A stretch of 64,000 nucleotides of DNA from Nectonema munidae (taxonomy: Eukaryota; Nematomorpha; Nectonematoida; Nectonematidae). Below the pieces are notes generated by a model that was not told the origin of the DNA, ran no database searches, and saw nothing but the letters and a program-made list of their open reading frames with translations. The position numbers and the translations under genes were made by a program. Location: contig JAUIRK010000164.1 of assembly GCA_030549495.1 (NCBI GenBank), positions 62,001 through 126,000 of the forward strand. The letters run 5' to 3'. Below, one piece after another: positions 55,482 to 64,000 of the stretch. Numbering within the stretch: position 1 is the first letter of the stretch; each line of letters starts with the position of its first letter.

Positions 55482-56392
55482 CTATTATGAAAAAAGAAAA
55501 GAAATTATTATCAATGTAAAGATAAATTACCAACTCTGTGTGTATAAAAAAGGTGTCGTAAGCAAGAAACAGGTGAGCCGATAAGGGGCGAACGAATCTA
55601 CTCCCTCGAAATCTCCCTTAAGATATACAACTCAATAAGCTTTGTATGGACCAGCCATACTCCTTGAAATCATCTTTATAAGGAGTCTGCCCACCAGTCT
55701 GAATATAAAAACACAGTGGAAAGTGGGTCTAATAATAGACGGCAGCTTTATAATCTGATTTATGATCAAGAGTGACTTAACATTCATCCATAAAAATTAA
55801 ATAAGAGTAATAGAAAACACGTCTTTTTAAACCTGTCAGGCATAATGGATGCTGTTGTAAGTTAGATAAAAATGATTCAAAAAGAACGATCGCCTATTTC
55901 AGAAGTTTTTATCGAAAGCCTAAGGGGCTCTTTACTGGATTCTGCCTAATTTGATCCTAAAAAAGCAAACAACAGCAATTTGGTATAAAACGGCCCTAAA
56001 ATCAAATCACTTGTGTCTCTTAAAAATAAGAGTGGGGTTAAATGGTTTGAGGCAAATAATTTAGTTCATCCAGAGTGAATTTAGATTCTTCAATCCAAAA
56101 TTTTGCGCGATGAGGTTACGAGCTCATGAAAGAAAAAAACATTCTGAGTTTGGCATTTAAGATTCAAGTTTTTTGGTCTTGAGCCATTTGTTGCATAAAA
56201 TGTTGAGTGAGTTAATAAAAGATTTGTAATACCCATTGAACCTATATTATGGAAGAAATAAAAAATGTTAAAAAAAAACACGGGCTTAAAATTATGTTAT
56301 TTGATCTGAAGACTCAAAGGTAAATTTCCTACTTTGTGGACAGGCCCTTCTTTGTGGTGAAAATGAAAGGCAAATAAAAGTATCTAACTTAC
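55482..56392. other. Intron sequence
   Basis: About 900 bp; no gene or repeat recognised. Confidence 0.4.
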
Positions 56393-56491
56393 GCATCAAA
56401 TGAAGGATACTGCATTTGAGTTTCATGTTTTCGGGGGAGACAGAACACAGCTCTAACGGAGGCCTTTTCACAGAATGAAGAACATCCTCTT
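56393..56491 (-). CDS. Host gene exon
   Basis: The acceptor TACCATTTCAG precedes 56,491 and the donor ATGC/gtaagt (strong) follows 56,393. It is 99 bp, phase 1 to 1. It codes EDVLHSVKRPPLELCSVSP and ENMKLKCSILHLM. Joins in phase with the exons at 58,179 and 55,481. Confidence 0.75.
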
Positions 56492-56587
56492 CTGAAATGG
56501 TACAAAAAACGCAATGTTAAATTAAATTAGCTAAATTAAAAAAAGTAGAAGATAGCAAAATAAGTTAGTGTATAACACATGTGACAT

Positions 56588-56760
56588 TGAAGCAGGATTG
56601 GGAAGTCGGGGGAAAAATATCAGACTTCGACTCAAAGTACCTACAAAAATCCGATTCCAAGTATTTGAAAATTTAATAAATTTAACGCCAATTCTTCACC
56701 TTGGACTTTTTCAAAGAAGGGCGGGTCATTCCATAAACTTACAAAAAGTAAACTATTTCT
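56588..56760 (+). repeat. Interspersed repeat, copy 2 of 2
   Basis: About 170 bp similar to 43,791-43,965: CTTCGACTCAAAGTACCTAC, ATCCGATTCCAAGTA, AATAAATTTAACGCCAATTC, GGGTCATTCCATAAACTTAC. Same orientation; class unknown. Confidence 0.65.
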
Positions 56761-58178
56761 CCTTTGTTTAAAATACTCATGTCGCTTTAAAATGTGCAAC
56801 TTTATCGACTCTAAATTCATCAACCAACCATTTTTCCTATTTTATTTACTTTATATATCATTTTTTTTTCAAAAAGTTAAGATATCCTCAGTTATAGGTG
56901 ATGTTTTCTGTATGTTATTTTGTTCTAGAAGATATAAAATTAATTCTTGATACGACACCCTTTTAGACTGAACTAACATTACCTTGGTCCCTAATCGTTT
57001 AAAATGCAAGGATAAGCTACAAAATCTCTATGAGAATCTGCTTCTATAGTTGATTAAGTTATTTTTAACCGTCATATTAAATGTGAAATGAGTACTTTAT
57101 TTCTTAGATTTGGCACACAAAAAAATAGGAGCGAAAGGAGAGGGATAGACCTAACATTTATGATATTTTAAAGAGTTCTAATCAAATATTTAAAATACAA
57201 AGGACACCTTTCGTTTAAATTTGTTTGAATTTTTGAAATTTAAGTCCAAATAAGTTTTCAATGAATTAACTGAAGGTGCATAGATTGCAGAATATGCCAG
57301 GTGAATAACGTTAGCCGCTTTTCCTTTCCATAAATATGTTAATATCTGTCAAGAAAAGAATTTCTTGAAAAGATAAACGGTTTACTCTTGTGGGGGAATG
57401 GTTGAACCAAACGTCTATAAACTGTAGAATGCCTCTGATCAACTTGCATACTGTTGAATGAAGAGTGATTGCGCAAACCAAATAATGGTAACTCAATAGG
57501 GAATCAGAATCTTGCAAAATTAGTGTAATATTTTGTTATTGTAAACACGTGCTATATGTTTTTTTATTAAGGGTATTGTGGAAAACAAACAGAAAAGTAG
57601 AATATAACAACGGTCCTTTTATAACAATTACAAAGGGACTAGGTCGTAAGAAATCCAAATACAAAAAACAATCAAGCCTTAGTACTCTTCATTTAAGATG
57701 TTGAAATAATGTGTATGCTACGTAACACCAGAAACTTCACCAGAACTAGAATATTTCAAATATATTCTAGATCCGAGAAGTTATAATAGTGATAATCTAG
57801 GATAATTGTTTCACGCATCTAAAATAAACTATATCGAGTTTAAATAAATGTTATATTACTGACTAATAGTGACAATAGTTTTAGATCAACAAAGTCAAAG
57901 ATTCTCTTTTGTTAAAAAAAATAGGTTGTATATTTTATCAAGTTTATAAAATGTCGGTATCGTCTTTTTGTCTTTCTTTTACAAAATAATGAATACCCCT
58001 AGCTACAAATTCTTCGAGCCTACATGTAGTTGGAGAATTTAAAACTTAAACAAATTGAAATAACGGTTTTCTGTAGACAGAAAAACGAACCAAATATTCC
58101 TTAAAAGGAAACCAGATATGGTTTTGAAGGAACTAGCACAATCTCTTTGTCAGCAATGAAAACTACTGTAATTCTTAC
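56761..58178. other. Intron sequence
   Basis: About 1.4 kb with no recognised gene, inverted repeat or SINE. Confidence 0.4.
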
Positions 58179-58437
58179 TTCGGTTTTGGTAACATGAAAT
58201 GGATTTGATTGTGTGTTCATGAAGCAAATCAATTGGAGAAGAGGACGAAGAAGCCAATAATTTTGATAGGATGTTTTTGTGGGCTTTAGAAGATCGTTTG
58301 GATGAGGGAATCGTTTGTTGCTTAGATTTCTTGGAACTACTCGTGGAAGAGGAAAAGCGTTTTTTACCGCTGCCCGCAGAATGTGGGGAGGAAGGAAATG
58401 GCGGCAACGAATGGAAGTCTTGAGATAATACTGACGG
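58179..58437 (-). CDS. Host gene exon (Ser/Lys-rich)
   Basis: The acceptor TTGTATTTAG precedes 58,437 and the donor CGAA/gtaaga follows 58,179. It is 259 bp, phase 0 in, phase 1 out. It codes PSVLSQDFHSLPPFPSSP, SGKKRFSSSTSSSKKSKQQ, SKRSSKAHKNILSKLLASS and SPIDLLHEHTIKS. Directly after the Tudor-like exons it continues LPLRLPLL with PSVLSQDFHSLPPF, in the place where ARID4 has LPLTNPEHFGTPV. The Lys/Ser stretch may be a nuclear localisation signal. Confidence 0.78.
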
Positions 58438-58639
58438 CTAAATACAAGATATCACAGATGATAGTATGTTGTTTTGGGATCCAGACACTTCCCTCAGTCT
58501 TATACTTCCCGCCATATGGGCATTAAATAACATGTAATTTTATCAATTTCTAAATTTAGATTAAAAAGATTATTTTTGATATGATAGGCGACACCCGTTG
58601 AAAGCGCCGCTACCTTTATAAGAGAGCCACCTCTATTAA

Positions 58640-58792
58640 GGGGCGTGAGTACGGTTGGTAGGTACTGGATTTCGATAATTCAAGGTCTTGGGTTCGACCC
58701 CGCATCAAGCCTACTTTCTTATAGTTCGATACAAGCGGCGCAATTGTGCCTTTTTGATGAAAACACTCCACAGTATCTTTATCTTTACTTTA
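58640..58792 (+). repeat. tRNA-derived SINE, family 1, copy 3
   Basis: Head GGTTGGTAGGTACTGG and B-box GGTTCGACCCC (58,691-58,701). The tail GATGAAAACACTCCACAGTA is followed by TCTTTATCTTTAC. It is closest to the copy at 2,068 (GATTTCGATAATTCAAGGTC against GTTTCGATAACTCAAGGTC). Confidence 0.85.
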
Positions 58793-59770
58793 TATGCGCG
58801 CCACTGTTGGTAATCCCCAAATGAATTTTATATATGCCGTCCAGTGACTTTAATTGTATAAGAGAGCGCCACCTACTTAACGCAGTCAAGCGCCAGTTAA
58901 CATATGAATTACTTTACATAACTTATAATTTATCATTCACATGCTGAACAAGATGAGAAAGCAGTTTTAACAAGAGAAGGTAAGCAAGCTTGCACGTGGA
59001 TGTATAATAATCATAGATACCGGGGAAATCTAATCATGGTATGCTTTCATGTTTGTAAAACAAAAACAAACTCTTTCCTGTGTCGTTGATATTAAGTGGA
59101 GTAGTAATTGAAGACAATTAAAGAGAAACTGTGCTAGTTCATCGCCTGTCTATTAATTTCGTGTTATTGAATCATTTCGTTTTATTGTAGCTACTTTGTT
59201 ACTCGTTTTATTGTAGCTACTTTGTTACTAGGCAATGTCCTAAACTGCTAGTTATCAACTTTGTTTACACTTTAATAAATAGCAATTTTTATCATGGTAA
59301 AATAATAATTAGCAATGAAAGTTATACTTTTCTTCAGTTGTAATAAATCATTTTGTTTAGTAAAATTGCGTAATATTGAAACCGATTTAGGAAGAAAAAG
59401 TATACTCGAATTTTTTTTAGTGTGTATAAACCTTAAAAGTTATTTGTTATTTTTTATTGATATCTAAACTTTTTCCACTCAACTATTTTATTGTACATAT
59501 GCATTTGATAATGAAATAAAATAAACCTTTCAAAATTGCAAAACTATTTATTTGGGTCATGCATCTTACTTGAGCAAAGTAGGCTTTGAAAAAATGACAG
59601 CTACACTGGGTGTAAAAAAAGAGCAGTCTTTACCCCTGGCAACAGCAACAAAAAAGTTATAGAATGAAGGAGCGCTAATTGGCAAAAAAACTCCAGTTGA
59701 AAAATTCAAGCATAAATAAATTTATATTTGTGATATTTTTGCAATTTTTTTACGATATTAAATAATATAT
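58793..59770. other. Intron sequence with a short local duplication
   Basis: GTTTTATTGTAGCTACTTTG is repeated in tandem near 59,178-59,227. A frame near 59,560-59,700 (VGFEKMTATLGVKKEQSLP) may be a decayed transposase piece but I cannot assign it. Confidence 0.4.
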
Positions 59771-59935
59771 GTGTCAAATAACCAAAATAAAATTCTGTAA
59801 TCAAAGAATCAAAAAATATGAAACTTTCTCTTCATATTTTTCTAGATGTAAGATTTGATTTACCTCATACAATATTACAAAAGTTCATACCTATATTTTT
59901 GCTTGTCAAACAATAATCAATATAAAATCCTGTAA

Positions 59936-60128
59936 TCAAAGAATCGAAAAATGTTCAAATCAAAAAAATATTTATTCTTTTTAAATATATCGTTGGCTCA
60001 CGTAACTTTTAGTTTCGTATATGCATGATTTGATAAAAATTATTTGAGACTAGGTTTATCTTTCTACTCTAAAAGTAAGGGGAGCTAACGATATATTTAA
60101 AAAGAATAACTATTTTTTGATTCTTTGA
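59936..60128. mobile_element. Foldback MITE, 193 bp
   Basis: Left arm TCAAAGAATCGAAAAAT ... TTTTTAAATATATCGTTGG; the right arm inverted is TCAAAGAATCAAAAAAT ... TTTTTAAATATATCGTTAG. The arms are about 65 bp each. A related direct copy of the outer motif (GTAATCAAAGAATCAAAAAA) lies at 59,800. It abuts the start of the Tigger remnant to the right. Confidence 0.7.
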
Positions 60129-60139
60129 AAAACAAACAA

Positions 60140-61244
60140 ATTAGTTGCCCAACTTTTTTGTTAACAGTGAATCAAAAGAAAAAATACTTGAAAGAAAAAT
60201 GGTTTAAGTTACGTAAAAGTGAGGGGATTGAACTGTCTGGTGATCTTGTGAAAGAACCGACAAAACTGTTTCATGAAGAACTTGAATTGGAATATGAGTG
60301 TGATTACACTGAAGGATGGTTGCAAAGTTTCAAGTTCGACATGGTTTACACTTTCGTTCAGTGTGTGGTGAAAAAAAGATCAGCTGATAAAGAAGCAGCA
60401 ACAAAATTTATTGTAGAGTTTGGCAAACTTGTCAGTAATAATAATTTGAGAGCTGATCAGGTTTACAACGTAGATGAATGTGCACTATTTTGAAAATGCA
60501 GCGAAAAAAACGTTGAAATCACCGCCAGGTCTTAAAGCATCGAAAGAACGTGTAACTTTACTGGGCTGCTCCAAATGCTGCAGGAACGCCAGGATCCTCG
60601 AGCTTTCAAAGGTATGACAAACTTTCCTGTAATCTACCGGGCCAACAACTAAATTTATATTGGATTGGCTTCAAAATCATTTTTTGCCTGAAGCAAGAAC
60701 TCATTGTGGCTCTGTTGGCATGGATCATAACGGTAAAATAGTGCTTGTTCTAGATAACTCCTCTGCCCATCCGAAAGCAGAATTAATGGTTAAGTACAAT
60801 GTTTTTATTGTTTTCCTTCCACCCAATTGCACGTCATTGATTCAGCCGTTAGACAATGGCATACTGCGCTCATTAAAGTCAAAGTATCGCGCTAACTTTA
60901 TGAGGCGTCTACTGAGGGTAGTTAATTCGGGAAAGTCTGTACGTGAGTTTCTTCATGCATTTAATATTAGAGATGTGGTTTACTGGGCTGCTCATGCTTG
61001 GAAAACTGTAGATACAGTTACACTGAAACACGGATGGAATAAATTATGGCCTGAAAGAAGTTCTCAAAGAAGCCCTGGCAAAGATTGCAGTAAAGTAAAG
61101 CAATATATAAATGACCTTTTGTCTGTTGCTGGTGGTATGACTGTTGTTCATTATTATACTGACTCAGAAATTATAAATATGGTTGTAAATCCAGAAAAAG
61201 TCAGTGATGTTGAAAGTGAAAATGAGTTTCCATTGATCGTTTAA
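60140..61244 (+). pseudogene. JRK/Tigger transposase remnant
   Basis: CENP-B-type helix-turn-helix: YLKEKWFKLRKSEGIELSG, KLFHEELELEYECDYTEGWL (60,185-60,330). First aspartate block DQVYNVDECALF (60,450). The frame breaks until FKGMTNFPVIYRAN (60,615). Then 60,660-61,244 is open: HFLPEARTHCGSVGMDHNGK, IVLVLDNSSAHPKAEL (second aspartate) and NCTSLIQPLDNGILRSLKSK (third), then a helical C-terminus ending ENEFPLIV. The similarity is to Tigger elements that gave rise to JRK/JRKL in vertebrates. At least two frame changes. Not the same family as copies A and B. Confidence 0.88.
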
Positions 61245-61264
61245 TTTATCTGACAGGAGAACTG

Positions 61265-61570
61265 GTGAAAGGCTTAGAACAGTGCAGTTTCATAACTGAG
61301 CAAGAAGTGATGAATCTATACATTCTCCAGGATAAATTAATTAAAGGAAAGCAAAGACACATGAAACAAATTATCTTGCAATCTCTATTCAAAAAAATCG
61401 CTGAAAAGAGGGCATGGATGTGTCGAGCTCTAATCGAAGACTGGTTTTTCAATTGCTTCGTGCCTAAAGCCAGACAATATTGCCTTTAAAAAGGTATCCC
61501 ATTCAAGATCCGGCTTCTCCTTGATAATGATCCAAGGCCACCCCACACATTCGAGACCTACATCCAAATG
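61265..61570 (+). pseudogene. Second Tigger-like piece
   Basis: VKGLEQCSFITEQEVMNLYI and LQDKLIKGKQRHMKQI look like a transposase C-terminus. Then DWFFNCFVPKARQYC and GIPFKIRLLLDNDPRPPHTF resemble the stretch around the second DDE aspartate of Tigger1-type enzymes (usual form LLLDNAPGHP). Having a C-terminus before a catalytic core implies a rearrangement or a second insertion. Confidence 0.6.
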
Positions 61571-61588
61571 TGAAAGTTGTTTATTTCT

Positions 61589-61748
61589 GTGATAATTATT
61601 GCCTCGATACTCTTTCAACTACTGTACCTGTATTGTGATAATTACTGCTTCAGTTATCATTCAATTAATTACTATACTTGTAATACTTATTGCCTCAATT
61701 ATTGTTCAATTAACTAATCTACTTGTGATGATTATTGCCTCAAATATT
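61589..61748. repeat. Tandem repeat, about 48-bp unit, 3-4 copies
   Basis: Units of the type GTGATAATTATTGCCTC ... TTCAATTAACTACTATACTT recur with point changes. One frame gives IIIASIIVQLT-like repeats, but this is a by-product of the tandem array. Confidence 0.7.
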
Positions 61749-61749
61749 C

Positions 61750-62090
61750 GATTTAAAGAATACCTAGAACAATCAATTAACACTTCGACTTTGTATATAT
61801 ATATATACCTGGTTAATTTTGCTTTCGTTATTGTAACTTATATTTAGTCGAATAAAGCTTCATCTTTTCTCTGAAGTATTCAACTTACGTACCATGTCAA
61901 TCTCCATAAAATACGACGTCAATCCTTCAGCCCCCTGATTTAAAGGAAAAATGCCGTTTCTAAACTAAAAGAAGTATTAATATACATTCCCTGAATAACA
62001 TAACCTTAACATTGCCTACTTCCGAATCTTTGTTTCATTTCGTTTAGCGTCCAAATTGCTTAACAACGGGGTAATCGAAACGATATTCCG
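61750..62090. other. Intron sequence
   Basis: No gene; a short TATATATA run at about 61,795. Confidence 0.4.
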
Positions 62091-62352
62091 TCGTTAAGCG
62101 AGGACTGGTCGTATTTAATTTTGAGTTGAAGTTTATTTCTTGAATAAATTGCTTGGTTATATTATATGTTAAAAAATAGTTTTTCCTCATACTTTGAGGA
62201 CACTGAGATATTTATGTATTTTTTTTATAAAACACACGGAGGAGTGTCTTTAGAGTGAATGCGTTAATTTAAAAGTAGGTTGGTTTGAGAGGTTTTATTT
62301 TGGTTTTGAGTCAGGGAACGCACTCTAATACGAAGCGATGAAAGGAACTCAC

Positions 62353-62465
62353 TAATAAAGGCAGGCGAAGAGGTAGTGTTTTCTGAACTTCTATATCGGG
62401 TATTCCAAAGCTTTTAAACGTTAGCATGTTTCTCCGTAGTGCAATCTTTTCGCCATTATCAAATT
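62353..62465 (-). CDS. Host gene exon: second half of Tudor-like domain
   Basis: The acceptor ATTTCTTCCCAG precedes 62,465 and the donor TTA/gtgagt (strong) follows 62,353. It is 113 bp, phase 1 in, phase 0 out. It codes FDNGEKIALRRNMLTFKS then IPDIEVQKTLPLRLPLL. This aligns with the ARID4 stretch FDDGDERTLRRTSLCLKG and its following LPLTNP. In Tudor-like barrels this part holds the last strands. The intron to the first exon is 61 bp. Confidence 0.8.
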
Positions 62466-62526
62466 CTGGGAAGAAATATAAAAAGCATGAAAAGTTTGAT
62501 TCAAGCACGGCACCATTATGTCTTAC

Positions 62527-62708
62527 CGATGGTATAGGTGCTGTAGTCGAAAATTTTGTGAATGAAAACCTTGATATTTTTGGCCTTGTGTTTGATGACG
62601 ATTCTCGCGCCAGTATACATCTCACCAGAAATGACTTGACTGTGGGTGACATTGAAGGCGGACTTTGAATGCTCCACTTTTACTTGGACTTTAAGGTACA
62701 TATCAATG
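62527..62708 (-). CDS. Host gene exon: first half of Tudor-like domain, probable start
   Basis: The donor ATCG/gtaaga lies at 62,527, phase 1. The first ATG (62,701) gives MYLKVQVKVEHSKSAFNVTH, VISGEMYTGARIVIKHKAKN and IKVFIHKIFDYSTYTI. This aligns over its whole length with the ARID4A/B segment from VKVKVLLK through VGAIVETRT to WYTVVF. An AG at 62,709-62,710 could instead be an acceptor (weak pyrimidine tract), so upstream exons may exist. ARID4 proteins belong to SIN3/HDAC complexes; only this domain is shared here. A related Tudor occurs in other chromatin proteins, so the orthology is open. Confidence 0.75.
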
Positions 62709-62719
62709 CTGATAATTTT

Positions 62720-64000
62720 TGCGCGAGTTATAGGGCCTTAAGTGGATTAAAAACAAAAACATTATGGTATGTAGGCTTTTCAAGTGCCTATAAATGATTG
62801 ACTAAAACATTTTATCATTATTCACTACCGAGGTTTCGGAGCCGGGCCGCTAATACCAGAAAAGTTGCTCCTGTGTCTGGCTCCGAGAAATGATTTGATA
62901 ATAATTATTCTAAATTAGTTTACTCTGAATATTAGTATTTCTCTCAACTTATATTGGCTACGAGTAAATTCTAAAGCATTATTAGCACACAAAAATAATT
63001 TTCATATTTGAAAATAATGGATCACACTAATTCAATTTACTTTCGTAGAGTCAAAACTTTCTGAAGTATATTTATATATACATAAATTTTGCCAAGATTC
63101 TTATTGCTAAGGATAGTAATAGATTTGTTCTATGAATACACTAAGGAAATTTGCTGACTCTAATTTTATCTGTTCCTTCTCCAAAGGGTTATGAATAGTG
63201 TTTTATTTGGATAGTACGAAATCCTTCAATAAACAAACTTCTTCTAGAAAAAATATGAACTGTTAAAAGTATAAGTCTAGTTCTTCACAGTATGAGTTTT
63301 CATACATTGGTAATGTAGTAACTAAGCAATGCTACAACGAATTTTTAAAAACTTAAATCAACAAAGTCGGAGTCAGACATTGAAATATTTTTGCTCAGAA
63401 GTCGAAGCCATAGGATTATTCGCGCTCTAAAGTCCTGTTCACTACAGCGTATAATACCAAATAATTCACCAACCATTGCGTGAGATAAAAAAAAGTATGC
63501 ATAAATATTCTTTTTTATCATTAAAATACTTAATTGATTTATAAACAATTTAAAAGTTTTAAGTAAAATGATAAAAAAAAAAGACTAAATACACAATCTG
63601 AAATTTTTCGTAACTTATTTACCAAAACAATGAAGAGTTTTAGTCCTCAGAAACTATCTTCAGAGAAAGATGTCTTGAATGAATAAATTATTAATGAAAA
63701 TTTAATTTAAAAGATGAATGATATTAAAACAAAAAATGACATAAAAATAAGTTTAATTAAAGGAAGAATTATTGATCTCGTAATTAATACATCAGATTAA
63801 AATTTTATTACTTCACATTTATATTACACAATATGGGATCTTCATTGATAAAACTAAAGATTTAGTCTACAGTAGTTAACCCTATAAGCACGTTGGGATG
63901 GAAAAGTGTTAGGAAAAATTAAGCTTATAATAAAACGGTTTAAACTGGAGGTGAACAACAGCAGTGATTGTGATTTATTAGTATATTATATTAATTAATA
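62720..64000. other. Region upstream of the host gene's first visible exon
   Basis: AT-rich, no exon recognised. A hairpin with arms TTTCGGAGCC and GGCTCCGAGAAA lies at 62,834-62,890. A weak similarity to the 43.8/56.6 kb repeat (AGTCGGAGTCAGA) is seen at 63,366. A promoter could lie here, but I see no clear TATA-type or initiator context. Confidence 0.4.

Larger units (their letters stand above)
60129..62112 (+). mobile_element. JRK-like Tigger, family 2, degraded
   Basis: It holds a transposase remnant at 60,140-61,244 and a second transposase-like piece at 61,265-61,570. The right end near 62,091-62,112 reads CGACCAGTCCTCGCTTAACG on the minus strand, preceded by TA, a Tigger-type terminus. 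The left end was not found. It lies in the intron between host exons 62,353 and 58,437. Confidence 0.7.
26386..62708 (-). other. Large host gene span: Tudor-like, coiled-coil, Ser/Pro-rich nuclear protein
   Basis: Eighteen candidate exons lie on the minus strand with AG acceptors and GT donors. Phase carries over at 15 of 17 junctions; the doubtful joins are 45,299 to 44,920 and 44,545 to 42,642. Together they code for about 1,550 residues. The N-terminus aligns with ARID4A/B along its first Tudor-like domain, but no ARID or chromobarrel exon was found downstream. A coiled coil and a basic stretch follow, then a tail full of Ser, Pro, His, Gln and Ala runs. This fits a chromatin-linked regulator; the orthologue is not recognised. 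Many exons in the 3' half start and end in phase 1, so they could be skipped or added without breaking the frame. Upstream exons and promoter may lie beyond 62,708. Confidence 0.75.

Noticed and set aside
59560-59710. N-terminal helix-turn-helix of the JRK-like Tigger
   Set aside because: The frame VGFEKMTATLGVKKEQSLP lacks the expected pipsqueak or CENP-B pattern.
61599-61847. Hydrophobic frame IIIASIIVQL... resembling a membrane protein
   Set aside because: Produced by a 48-bp tandem repeat; repeat units differ by point changes and no gene context exists.

Overview
The window is a piece of an AT-rich eukaryotic nuclear genome. It has short introns (about 53-65 bp where both splice sites can be read), many DNA transposons, non-LTR retrotransposons and tRNA-derived SINEs, and no operons or bacterial-type genes. 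The mix of Merlin, mariner, piggyBac, several hAT groups and Tigger/pogo elements with G-poor LINEs suggests an invertebrate. An arthropod, perhaps a crustacean, is my best guess, but nothing here fixes the species.

One host gene dominates the right two thirds. It lies on the minus strand, from about 62,708 down to a stop at 26,472 and an AATAAA signal at 26,380-26,385. I can read 18 candidate exons with splice consensus at their borders, and the reading phase carries over at 15 of 17 junctions. Its product, roughly 1,500 residues in the window, starts with a Tudor-like fold closely resembling the N-terminal region of ARID4/RBBP1. A Ser/Lys-rich stretch and two coiled-coil exons follow, then a basic stretch and a very long Ser/Pro/His/Gln/Ala-rich tail. 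This fits a nuclear chromatin or transcription regulator, but I cannot name the orthologue. Its introns are heavily loaded with transposons.

From left to right: a partial Tigger copy (1-1,300); a SINE and a decayed piggyBac (2-3.6 kb); a TTAA MITE (4.7 kb); a Merlin element with a 9-bp target duplication (5.5-6.6 kb); two SINE families (7.6-8.1 kb); a G-poor LINE split by a piggyBac that keeps its catalytic aspartates (8.5-12.9 kb); a hAT with a perfect 8-bp duplication (13.3-14.5 kb); an old tandem repeat; a LINE with gag-like, endonuclease and RT parts (16-19.9 kb); and a hAT inside an outer inverted repeat with a further hAT fragment inside it (20-23.3 kb).

Within or between host exons lie a third piggyBac (27.5-30.1 kb), a LINE carrying a poly-G MITE (32.7-34.1 kb), an RTE-type LINE (34.4-36.3 kb), an orphan mobile-element-like ORF family cut by a long-TIR element with a perfect 9-bp duplication (38-40.3 kb), several MITEs, a complete 2.5-kb Tigger (49,577-52,085) whose sister is the copy at 1-1,300, a mariner/Tc1 remnant (54 kb) and a JRK-like Tigger remnant (60-62.1 kb).

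The strongest items for a second look are the host gene, the long-TIR element in the orphan ORF family, the pair of young GC-rich Tiggers, and a shared TTAA-ended MITE family.
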